Of a stretch of 64,000 nucleotides of DNA, positions 1-7,034 are shown piece by piece. Location: the NCBI RefSeq assembly GCF_019904175.1, contig NZ_CP061913.1, positions 11,718,001-11,782,000 of the forward strand, written 5' to 3'. This stretch comes from Dactylosporangium vinaceum. Its GTDB lineage: Bacteria; Actinomycetota; Actinomycetes; Mycobacteriales; Micromonosporaceae. The notes beneath the pieces were generated by a model. It made no database searches. It saw only the letters and a program-made list of their open reading frames with translations, and was not told the DNA's origin. A program made the translations under genes and the position numbers. Numbering within the stretch: the stretch's first letter is position 1; every line of letters begins with the position of its first letter.

Positions 1-614
1 CGCAGCTGGTCGTTGAACAGATCCTGCTGCTCCCGGAACAGCTCGGCCCGCTCCGCCACGTCGGGCAGCGCCAGGATCTCCTCGACGTCCTGATGGTCGA
101 TGCAGGCGTCGATGAGCTGCATCATCAGCTGGTAGTTGGAGATCCGGAACTGCCGGAAGCGGCCCAGGCCGGTGCGGCTGTCCATGAGGAAGTTGAGCAG
201 GGTCCAGCCGGTCGGTTGCAGGATCTCGGTGATGTCGTACTGTGCCGAGTCCGCCCGGTCGACGGCCTCCATCAGCTCCGGGGAGACGTGCGGGAACCGC
301 TCGGCCCCGCCGAAGTGGTCGTAGATCACCCGGGCCGCCGACGGTGCCTCGGCGTCGATGACGTGGTTGGTGGCCTGGCCGCGGTGCAGCTGCTCGGCGC
401 GCAGCGTCTCCGAGTGGTGATGGTCGAAGACCATGTGCGCGCCCGGCGCGTAGGGCAGGTTGGTCAGGATGTCGGTCGGGCCGACATCGACCGCGCCGTC
501 CTGCACGTCCTTCGGGTGCACGAACGTGATGTCACCGATCAGGTCGAGCTGGCGCAGGAGCACCGCGCAGACCAGCCCGTCGAAGTCGCTGCGGGTCACG
601 AGACGGTACTTCAC
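1..614 (-). CDS. DHH-family phosphoesterase (3' end outside window)
   Basis: The reverse strand encodes at least 204 residues, running off the left edge. It starts at a GTG at 614 that is preceded 7-8 bases upstream by AGGGGA. The N terminus reads MKYRLVTRSDFDGLVCAVLL, containing the DFDG metal-binding motif, and about 60 residues in there is FDHHHSE, the DHH motif that names the superfamily of manganese-dependent phosphoesterases (RecJ, exopolyphosphatase and nanoRNase relatives). No signal peptide is seen, so it should be cytoplasmic. The substrate (oligoribonucleotide, cyclic dinucleotide product or polyphosphate) cannot be told from this fragment, and the DHHA1 domain is not visible. A c-di-AMP riboswitch lies about 1.1 kb away, which makes a nucleotide substrate thinkable but does not prove it. 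Confidence 0.8.
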   Translation of the reverse strand, partial: MKYRLVTRSDFDGLVCAVLLRQLDLIGDITFVHPKDVQDGAVDVGPTDILTNLPYAPGAHMVFDHHHSETLRAEQLHRGQATNHVIDAEAPSAARVIYDHFGGAERFPHVSPELMEAVDRADSAQYDITEILQPTGWTLLNFLMDSRTGLGRFRQFRISNYQLMMQLIDACIDHQDVEEILALPDVAERAELFREQQDLFNDQL

Positions 615-686
615 TGCAATCCCCTAAGCACAAACGGCCGGTCGACGGTTTCCCCATCGGCCGGCCGTTCGTGGAGGTGAGGTGTT

Positions 687-1709
687 TTACAAAATGGAGA
701 GATGCACGTGGTTCGTGTGGTCACTCGAGGGATCACCGGCGACGCCGCTGTAGTGGTGCCAGCCGACCGCCGGGGTCCAGATCTCCTTGAACCAGATCAC
801 GTACATCACGCCGAGCGCGTTGGCGTTCTTGACGAAGTACGCCGCCAGCGTGCTGCCGTAGACGAAGTCGTCCCCGGAGGCCACGCCGCCGAAGCCGCTC
901 TTCGTCTGCACCGAGAAGTCGCAGGCGCGACCCTTCGGATGCTCGTAGGGCCCGCTCGGGCGGAAGCAGGCGACGAACCGCTTGAAGCCGTCCTTCTGCG
1001 CCTCCTGCATGGCGTGGATCATGCGGGGGGTGATGCAGCCGGTGGTCGTGGGGTCCTTGACGCTGCACGACTCCTTGGGCAGCGCTCCGCCGGCCGTGCG
1101 GGGGACGGGGTCCGCGTTGGGCAGGTTGGCGGTGACGAAGCCCTTGCTCGGCCCGCCGGCCAGCTTGAGCGCGTTCTCCGCGTCCTTCTTCTTCTGCTCC
1201 ATCGTGGCGACCTGCTGCTGCTGGGCGGCGACCTCGTCGTCGAGGGCCTTCTTCTGGGCCGCCTGCTGCTCTTTCAGCTGCTTGAAGTCGTGGAGCAGGT
1301 GATCGTTGTGGTGGGCGATCTGGTTGATGGAGCTGGCCCGCTCGGCGAAGCTGTCGGGGCTCGTCGAGTCCATCAGCGCGGAGATCGTCGTGAGCGGCCC
1401 GGTGCGATAAGCCGCGACGGCGATCGCCTCCACCTGCGCCTGGATCGAGACCAGCTGCGCCTCGGTCGCCTGCAGCTGCGCGGTGAGCTCGGCCTGGTGC
1501 TTGACGGAGGCGTCGTAGTTCGCCTTCGCGTCGGTCCAGGCCCGGGTGCTGTCCTCGAGCACGGAGCCGAGGGTCGGGTTGGCGCTGGAGCCTTCGTCGC
1601 CGGTGTCGCCACCGGGCTCGGCCGCGGCGGGCGTGGCGGCGAGCCCCCCGAGCACCAGAGCCGCCAGTAGCCCGACGAGGATCCGCCGGTAGGGATGTCG
1701 CGATGACAT
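687..1709 (-). CDS. Secreted coiled-coil protein with M15-like/ARB_07466 C-terminal domain (probable cell-wall hydrolase)
   Basis: This is a 340-residue exported protein. Residues 1-30 form a signal peptide (basic start, hydrophobic core, AAAEPG cleavage region). Residues about 48-185 are rich in Q, A and K with heptad-like spacing, which predicts a long coiled coil of the kind found in NlpC/P60 and RipA-type proteins. The C-terminal part (about 210-340) resembles the ARB_07466/M15-like fold: a Cys-rich patch, GRACDFSV with a candidate metal Asp, and the terminal TNHVHLS with candidate zinc histidines. It probably acts on peptidoglycan cross-links outside the membrane, but catalysis is not shown. 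The leader holds a c-di-AMP riboswitch, the usual control of actinobacterial wall-lytic genes. The start is the ATG right after the riboswitch, and the purine-rich ribosome site overlaps the riboswitch end. Confidence 0.75.
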   Translation of the reverse strand: MSSRHPYRRILVGLLAALVLGGLAATPAAAEPGGDTGDEGSSANPTLGSVLEDSTRAWTDAKANYDASVKHQAELTAQLQATEAQLVSIQAQVEAIAVAAYRTGPLTTISALMDSTSPDSFAERASSINQIAHHNDHLLHDFKQLKEQQAAQKKALDDEVAAQQQQVATMEQKKKDAENALKLAGGPSKGFVTANLPNADPVPRTAGGALPKESCSVKDPTTTGCITPRMIHAMQEAQKDGFKRFVACFRPSGPYEHPKGRACDFSVQTKSGFGGVASGDDFVYGSTLAAYFVKNANALGVMYVIWFKEIWTPAVGWHHYSGVAGDPSSDHTNHVHLSIL

Positions 1710-1717
1710 CTGGTTCG

Positions 1718-1870
1718 TTGTTCCTTCCGTCGGCCGCCGACCGAGTTAGCTGACGGGTTCGGGACGGAACGACCCCTACCATCCCCCCGCCTTGGGAGCG
1801 GAGGGGCGGATTCACCCCAACGTAACGGTGGGTCCCCGGCTCGCCACGGTGCGGCGATTGGGCGGCAGCC
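1718..1870 (-). promoter_or_regulatory. Cyclic-di-AMP (ydaO-yuaA) riboswitch
   Basis: Read on the reverse strand, the leader of the 687-1709 gene contains the conserved blocks of the ydaO class in order: GAGCCGGGGACCCACC (about 1842-1827), GGGGTGAATCC (about 1818-1808), then GTAGGG and CCCGAACCCGTCAGCTAAC (about 1763-1744), then CGGTCGGCGG, ending in GACGGAAGGA, which also supplies the ribosome site. In actinobacteria this RNA binds c-di-AMP and switches off genes for wall hydrolases and resuscitation factors. The boundaries are approximate because the outer P1 helix was not folded. Confidence 0.85.
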
Positions 1871-1903
1871 CCGCCCGGCACCGGGGGCGGTGCCCTTGAG
1901 GAC

Positions 1904-1918
1904 GTGACCGTGGGTCAC
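1904..1918. promoter_or_regulatory. Perfect palindrome GTGACC-GTG-GGTCAC
   Basis: A 6-bp inverted repeat with a 3-bp centre lies just upstream of the riboswitch. It resembles a Crp-type half-site pair (GTGA and TCAC) but has seven central bases instead of six. It may be a regulator site for the hydrolase or the chitinase; the function is inferred. Confidence 0.4.
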
Positions 1919-1994
1919 TGTACCCAGGGTGCTGCATTCGCGCACCGCACGGTTTGTGCGGAGGCCGCGTCCACCGGGCTCTTGGTTTATCCGC

Positions 1995-2008
1995 GTGACC
2001 GGGATCAC
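1995..2008. promoter_or_regulatory. Crp-like binding site GTGA-N6-TCAC
   Basis: The sequence GTGACCGGGATCAC matches the Crp half-sites GTGA and TCAC with the standard six-base centre. It lies between the divergent wall-hydrolase gene (start 1709) and chitinase gene (start 2239). A Crp regulator is encoded at 17487-18143, and chitinase and resuscitation-factor genes are known Crp targets in streptomycetes and mycobacteria, so a role here is plausible but inferred. Confidence 0.5.
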
Positions 2009-2238
2009 TCTTTACCGTCGCTTTTACGCGGCCGCCAGCGGGTCCGACCACGCCGGCGTCGCAGCGGTGAGGCCTGCGGCGATGTTCGTCGGCGGTCATT
2101 TCCGCGTGGTTGGCTCGTAGCTCAGCGTGATGGTTCAACGCAACCGTAAATATTCTTCATAAAGCGATTTCTTTCGCTCCTTCCGGCATCCGGGCCTGAT
2201 CTTCTGGGCCGGTCTTCCGGAAATGAAGGAGTGATCAG

Positions 2239-3366
2239 GTGTCGAGAGTGCGCCTACTGGCGATGCTCGCCGCGGTGACAATCGTGGGCGGTGTCGTCGC
2301 GGTCTTCAACATGCTGCCCGCGTCGGCCGCCGCCTGCAGCCCCGCATGGCAGGCCTCGGCGGTGTACACCGGAGGCGCGACGGTCTCCCACAACGGTCAC
2401 AACTTCCTGGCGAAGTGGTGGACGCAGAACGAGGCCCCGCCCGGGAACACCGGCGTGTGGCAGGACCAGGGCGCCTGCGGCGGCTCGTCCACCGGCGGCG
2501 GTGGCGGGGCTCCCGCGACGGGCAGCGCCGGCGGCTGCAGCTTCCCGGCGTGGGTCCAGGGCCACAACTACGCGACCGGTGACATCGTGAAGTTCACCGA
2601 CGGGAAGTTCTACATCGCGGAGCACGAGAACCCGGGCTACAGCCCCGTCGTCAGCACCTGGTACTGGGACCCGTACACCTGCACGGGCGGCTCCACCGGC
2701 GGCGGCTCCACCGGGGGCGCGACCACGCCGCCCCCCTCCACCGGAGGATTCGTCGTCAGCGAGGCGCAGTTCAACCAGATGTTCCCGTCCCGGAACTCGT
2801 TCTACAGCTACTCGGGCCTCGTCGCGGCGCTGAAGGCGTACCCCGCCTTCGCCGGCACCGGGTCCGACGCGCTGAGGAAGCAGGAGGCCGCCGCTTTCCT
2901 GGCCAACGTGAACCACGAGACGGGTGGCCTGGTCTACGTCGTGGAGCAGAACACGGCCAACTACCCCCACTACTGCGACACGAGCCAGCCCTACGGCTGC
3001 CCGGCCGGCCAGGCGTCGTACTACGGCCGCGGCCCGATCCAGCTGTCGTGGAACTTCAACTACAAGGCCGCCGGTGACGCACTGGGCATCGACCTGCTGC
3101 ACAACCCCAACCTGGTCCAGACCGACTCCGCGGTGGCCTGGAAGACCGCCCTCTGGTACTGGAACACCCAGAGCGGCCCCGGCACCATGACCCCTCACAA
3201 CGCCATGGTCAACGGCGCCGGCTTCGGCGAGACCATCCGCAGCATCAACGGCAGCCTGGAGTGCGGCGGCCGCAACCCCGCCCAGGTCCAGAGCCGCGTG
3301 ACCGCCTACCAGCGCTTCGTCTCCATCCTGGGCGTGGGCGTGGGCGGCGGGGCGCTGAGCTGCTGA
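2239..3366 (+). CDS. Secreted GH19 chitinase with two chitin-binding modules
   Basis: A 375-residue exported endochitinase that cuts beta-1,4 links in chitin outside the cell. The GTG start at 2239 follows GAAGGAGTG. Residues 1-31 are a signal peptide. Two CBM5/12-type modules follow (about 32-75 and 97-150), each with the aromatic-rich pattern (PAWQ/PAWV ... Y..G..V ... WW/YW), joined by Gly/Ser/Thr linkers. The GH19 domain spans about 170-375: NHETGG carries the likely acid Glu227, and Glu236 nine residues later is the second catalytic Glu, the spacing found in streptomycete family 19 enzymes. YYGRGPIQLSWNFNY is the family core motif. Doubled CBMs are less common than one. A Crp-like site lies upstream at 1995 and a strong terminator follows. 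Confidence 0.95.
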   Translation: MSRVRLLAMLAAVTIVGGVVAVFNMLPASAAACSPAWQASAVYTGGATVSHNGHNFLAKWWTQNEAPPGNTGVWQDQGACGGSSTGGGGGAPATGSAGGCSFPAWVQGHNYATGDIVKFTDGKFYIAEHENPGYSPVVSTWYWDPYTCTGGSTGGGSTGGATTPPPSTGGFVVSEAQFNQMFPSRNSFYSYSGLVAALKAYPAFAGTGSDALRKQEAAAFLANVNHETGGLVYVVEQNTANYPHYCDTSQPYGCPAGQASYYGRGPIQLSWNFNYKAAGDALGIDLLHNPNLVQTDSAVAWKTALWYWNTQSGPGTMTPHNAMVNGAGFGETIRSINGSLECGGRNPAQVQSRVTAYQRFVSILGVGVGGGALSC

Positions 3367-3380
3367 TACTTCCCTACGGT

Positions 3381-3424
3381 GGCGGCGGCCCTCCCGGGGT
3401 GTGGGGGCCGCCGCCCCTCTTTTC
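3381..3424 (+). terminator. Rho-independent terminator of the chitinase gene
   Basis: GGCGGCGGCC (3381-3390) pairs with GGCCGCCGCC (3406-3415) over a 15-base loop and is followed by a short T run at 3420-3424, just 15 bases after the chitinase stop codon. Confidence 0.8.
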
Positions 3425-3483
3425 CCGACGCCCCGGAAACACACGCGAACCACGGGGGCGGGACAGGGTACCCTGTGGGGCGC

Positions 3484-3555
3484 GGGCTGCTAGCTCAATG
3501 GCAGAGCTGCGGACTTTTAATCCGTAGGTTCAGGGTTCGAGTCCCTGGCGGCCCA
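3484..3555 (+). tRNA. tRNA-Lys(UUU)
   Basis: A complete cloverleaf can be drawn. The acceptor GGGCTGC (3484-3490) pairs with GCGGCCC (3548-3554) with an A discriminator at 3555. The D arm is TAGCTCAATGGCAGAGCT, the anticodon stem GCGGA/TCCGT holds the loop CTTTTAA with anticodon TTT, and the T arm is CAGGGTTCGAGTCCCTG. CCA is not encoded. Confidence 0.95.
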
Positions 3556-3851
3556 CTCTGTATCTTTGCGCGTTCCGCGCGGCGGGGGTTCCCACCCGCG
3601 GCCCCCATGGCCGCTGCGCGGCCACTGGCATCGCTGCGCCGCCAGATCACCATGGCTGGACGGTAGGGCAGAAGTCACTCGGCGTGGGGCTGAGTTGCAC
3701 AGTAGCCCGGCGCTTCGGCGGGCGCGCTTCACGTTCGTGTGAATCAACGGTCGCCTGCACGTCAGATCGAGGCTGTGTAACGCCGAGAGGCGCATGCGGC
3801 GGGCGGATTTCCAGCCCGTGCTGCGGCGATGCTCGTTGGTAGGCTTAGTCC
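3556..3851. other. Intergenic region with no recognised feature
   Basis: There is no convincing gene, repeat or RNA between the tRNA and the Uma2-family gene. Short open frames here have neither ribosome sites nor recognisable content. Confidence 0.6.
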
Positions 3852-4406
3852 ATGACTCAGCCCGCGCTCGCCTATCGATGGAGCCAGAGCGAGTTCGTGC
3901 GTGCCTGGGAGGCCAAGGCCTTCGACCACCGGGTGGAACTCGTCGAGGGAGAGATCTGGCCAGTGGTGATCGGATCTTGGCACGGCGACGCGGTCGGCCA
4001 GGTGCTGGCCTTGCTTCCGCGGGTCGGGGTGCGGGTGACGACGGCGACGCTGCCGACTGGGGGCTCGTTGCCCGATCCGGACTGTTGGGTGCGGCGGGCG
4101 GATGCGGAGCCGGTCGGGACCATCGGGACGCGCCTTTCCGTGTGGGACGCGGCCGACGTGTTGCTGGTCGTAGAAGTGGCTGACGAGACCACGATTCAGG
4201 ACCTGAACGTCAAGGCCAGGCTGTATGGCCAGGCCGGTTACGCCGTCTATTGGGTGATCACCCAGGAGGCGATCTACGAGCACACCGGACCCATCGCAAC
4301 GGGCTACCGGACTCGGGTCGAATACCTTCACGGCGAGCGAATCTCTGTTCCGTACGCCGGTGTCGAGCTCGCTGTGGATGACCTGATTGCCTCGGATCTC
4401 GCTTGA
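3852..4406 (+). CDS. Uma2-family (DUF820) PD-(D/E)XK nuclease-fold protein
   Basis: A 184-residue cytoplasmic protein. The order of motifs fits Uma2/DUF820: E29-L-V-E32-G-E near the start, SLPDPD (D75/D77), VLLVVEVAD (E108) and NVKARLYGQAGYAVYWV (K121). Together these form the restriction-endonuclease-like active site (E/D...D...ExE...K). Members are widespread in actinobacteria and cyanobacteria. Some are linked to transposable elements, but most have no known substrate, so only the fold can be claimed. It stands alone between a tRNA gene and a reverse-strand operon, with no mobile-element borders seen. The start is the ATG at 3852; the upstream ribosome site is weak. Confidence 0.8.
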   Translation: MTQPALAYRWSQSEFVRAWEAKAFDHRVELVEGEIWPVVIGSWHGDAVGQVLALLPRVGVRVTTATLPTGGSLPDPDCWVRRADAEPVGTIGTRLSVWDAADVLLVVEVADETTIQDLNVKARLYGQAGYAVYWVITQEAIYEHTGPIATGYRTRVEYLHGERISVPYAGVELAVDDLIASDLA

Positions 4407-4619
4407 ACGGCGGCAGCCCCGCACACATTTCTTCCACTGTCCAGTGCTGCCACACGCGGGATGGCTGTCCGCCCGGGTCTGATCTGCCAGCAGGTCCGCC
4501 GCCCGGCGATGCGTGCAAATCGTGGCTCAGCGGATCGGAAGCGGTCGCGTGGCGCGTTCGGCGCGGGCCGGATGACGAGGTGGGGGCGAGACCGCCGCTG
4601 TCGGGCGACGGGTTGAGCG

Positions 4620-5933
4620 CTAGGTGAGGGCCGCGGTGAGGACTGTCGACTCCGTCTGGTGCAGCAGGGCCGTCAGGTCGGTACGGCTGATGGCGGTGGT
4701 GGCGAACTGGGCGCGGATGCTCAGGGCGTCCTCGGCGTCGTTGACGTGCACCATCAGGGGCTGGTGGAGGCTCGGGAGCCGGCGCCACTCGAGGGTGGTG
4801 GGGGTGTCGGGACGGGTGGGCGCGGGGTCGATGAAGGTGTCCTCGGTGCGGCGGTTGTTGAACAGGCACAGGCGGTCGAGGTTGACGCCGTGGTCGCGGG
4901 TGAGTCTGGCGATGAGGGCGTCGACGTCGGTCTGGGCGTAGTAGGCGTGTTTCTGGGCGGTCAGCAGGCGGCGGCGGGCCAGGAGGACCAGGTCGTCGAA
5001 GGTGTCGGCGGCGGTCACGTCGATGGTGCACAGGCCGTGCTGGCTCATGTGGCCGGCGGCGTCGGCCAGGCCGGGGCGGAAGCGGTTGTTCACCGTGATC
5101 ATGGTGGCCACCGTGGACGTGTCGGCCGCCCGGGCCAGTGCGCTGGTGAACGCCGCGTACAGGACGGGTGTTGTGGTCACGCCGAGGCGGGCGGCGATCA
5201 GGCGCAGGCCGCTGTACAGGGCCGGGGAGAGCAGGTCCAGCTCCCAGAACTCGGCCGGCGCCGCGGCGGGCGGCGGCGGGAGGCGCGGAGACGGGGCGGC
5301 CAGGAGCTGCGTCTCCCAGTGTCGCAGCGCCGCCTCGTGCTGCCGGAGCGCCGACGGGCTCTGCTGCAGGCGCGCCTGCTCCAGCGGCTGGAGGCCGGGT
5401 GGGCGCAGCGGCTCGCCGGAGTCGCGGTTGGAGAAGTCCTCGAACATCGCCATGGCGGCCGTCGGGTCGGCGACGTGGTGGGCGAGGGTCACGACCAGGT
5501 GGGTCAGCTCTCCGGCGCGGCGGATGAGCGCCACCCGCATCGGCCACTCCCGCTCGTAGTCGAACGGCACGGCGTAGTACTGCGCACTCACCTCCGCGGC
5601 GACCGCGGCCGGGTCGCGGTCGCCCGCGTCATACACGTCGATCCCGGCCGTCCCCGACGCATGGACGACCTGCGAGACGCCGCCATCCGCTGAAAAGGCC
5701 AGGAGCGTGCGCATCGATTGGTACCGGCTCAGGTAGAACCGGTACTCCTCGACGCACTGCCCGGCCGTCGTGCCGGGCTCGAGCTCTCGGACCGCGCCGA
5801 GGGCCAGCGAGCTGCCGGCCGTCGCCATCTCTTTCCAGATGGACTGCTGGCCCCAGCTCAGCGGGCCCTCCCCGGCGCCCTCGCCCTCGAACGGGATGGC
5901 GATTCGCTCGGACAGGCCGCTCATCATCACCAT
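4620..5933 (-). CDS. Stand-alone condensation-domain (NRPS-like) protein
   Basis: A 437-residue protein made of a single condensation (C) domain fold. LSWGQQSIW at about 25-33 is the C1 motif. RWxxL-type substrate-channel residues follow, and the active-site block is THLVVTLAHHVADP (H152, H153). The second His of the canonical HHxxxDG is kept, but the Asp sits one place early and Gly is lost (HHVADPT), so amide or ester synthesis may be altered or absent. ITVNNRFRP near 283 corresponds to the C-terminal latch region. No adenylation or carrier domain lies nearby. It is the last gene of an operon, 12 bases after the BON/OmpA gene. The start could be M1, M3 or M4. Confidence 0.75.
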   Translation of the reverse strand: MVMMSGLSERIAIPFEGEGAGEGPLSWGQQSIWKEMATAGSSLALGAVRELEPGTTAGQCVEEYRFYLSRYQSMRTLLAFSADGGVSQVVHASGTAGIDVYDAGDRDPAAVAAEVSAQYYAVPFDYEREWPMRVALIRRAGELTHLVVTLAHHVADPTAAMAMFEDFSNRDSGEPLRPPGLQPLEQARLQQSPSALRQHEAALRHWETQLLAAPSPRLPPPPAAAPAEFWELDLLSPALYSGLRLIAARLGVTTTPVLYAAFTSALARAADTSTVATMITVNNRFRPGLADAAGHMSQHGLCTIDVTAADTFDDLVLLARRRLLTAQKHAYYAQTDVDALIARLTRDHGVNLDRLCLFNNRRTEDTFIDPAPTRPDTPTTLEWRRLPSLHQPLMVHVNDAEDALSIRAQFATTAISRTDLTALLHQTESTVLTAALT

Positions 5934-5945
5934 CCCGGTCGGGTA

Positions 5946-7034
5946 CTACTGCTGCACGATGAACTCGACGCGGCGGTTCACCGAGTTGGCCGCGGCGTCG
6001 GTGCCCTGCACTTTCGGGCGGCTCTCGCCGAAGCCCTTCGAGCTCAGCCGGTCGCCGGCGATGCCGAGCGAGACAAGGGTGTCCAGGACCGTCCGGGCGC
6101 GGTTCTCGCTCAGCGTCTGGTTGTTGGCCGCGGTGCCGGTCAGGTCCGTGTGGCCCTCGATGCTCACCTTGATGTTCGGGTTCGCCTTGAGGATCGACGC
6201 CGCGTTCTCGACGACGGCCCGGCCCTGGGGAGTCAGCGTGGCGCTGTTGTTCTCGAACTCCACGGTCGGCAGGGCCACCAGCTGGGTCTGCACCTGCTCG
6301 GGGGCGGCCGCCTGGCCCACCACCAGGTCGTTCTTGACCGAGCCGGACTTGGACGCGGCCGTCTTCGCCGCCGCCTCCGCCCTGTCCTTCACGTCCTGGG
6401 CGGCGACCGTGCCGGTCAGGGTGATGACGTGGTCGGTGAGGTCCACGACGCCGACCTTGGTGTCCTTGCCCAGCGCCGCCGCGACCGCGCCGAGCCCGGC
6501 CAGGTCGGTGCCGTCGGCCGCCCGGGCCGCGTCGACGGTGATGTTGTCCTGGACGTTCTCGGCGCCGAACGCCTGCTTGGCGGCGTCGGTGAGCTTCGTC
6601 CGGTCACCGTCGCTGGGCACGGTGCCGGTGAGCGTGACCTTGCCCCCGTCCACCAGCAGCTTCACCTGCACCGACTTGAGCTGCTCCTGGACGGCCGGCG
6701 TCTCGGCCTTCGGCGGCGCCTGCACGTCGACGACCCGCACGCCCTCGACGGCCAGCGTGACGTCGCGCGCCTTGTCCTTCTCGTCGGCCGAGCCGACCTT
6801 GACCGTGCCGTCCCGCCCCACGAACTGCACGTCCGCGTCGATACCGGCGTTGGTCAGCGCCACCTTGGTGCGGTCGGTGAGATTGTCCTCAATCGAATGC
6901 CGATGTGGTACCTCGGTCACGACGGCCAGCACCACCAGCCCCACAACGGCCACGCCGATGGGAATCCACGGGCTACGCTTCCGGACCACCCAGTGAGAGC
7001 TGCTGCTGGTGGTCGTCCGGGTCGCACCCGCCAT
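5946..7034 (-). CDS. BON-repeat and OmpA-domain membrane protein (ArfA-like)
   Basis: A 362-residue protein anchored by one N-terminal membrane helix (about 22-41). Residues about 45-245 contain BON-like repeats (VKLLVDGGKVTLTGTV and VGVVDLTDHVITLTGTV are the clearest). The C-terminal 110 residues are an OmpA/MotB peptidoglycan-binding domain: VEFENNSATLTPQG, IEGHTDLTG, SENRARTVLDTL and the closing NRRVEFIV. This order is that of mycobacterial ArfA (Rv0899), which ties the membrane to the wall and has been linked to acid or ammonia stress. Its ATG overlaps the stop of the upstream helix-hairpin-helix gene by one base (TGATG), so translation is coupled. Confidence 0.85.
   Translation of the reverse strand: MAGATRTTTSSSSHWVVRKRSPWIPIGVAVVGLVVLAVVTEVPHRHSIEDNLTDRTKVALTNAGIDADVQFVGRDGTVKVGSADEKDKARDVTLAVEGVRVVDVQAPPKAETPAVQEQLKSVQVKLLVDGGKVTLTGTVPSDGDRTKLTDAAKQAFGAENVQDNITVDAARAADGTDLAGLGAVAAALGKDTKVGVVDLTDHVITLTGTVAAQDVKDRAEAAAKTAASKSGSVKNDLVVGQAAAPEQVQTQLVALPTVEFENNSATLTPQGRAVVENAASILKANPNIKVSIEGHTDLTGTAANNQTLSENRARTVLDTLVSLGIAGDRLSSKGFGESRPKVQGTDAAANSVNRRVEFIVQQ

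Noticed and set aside
3852..4406. Uma2 gene as part of a tRNA-linked mobile element
   Set aside because: It is 300 bp from tRNA-Lys, but no duplicated tRNA end, integrase or flanking repeats are visible.
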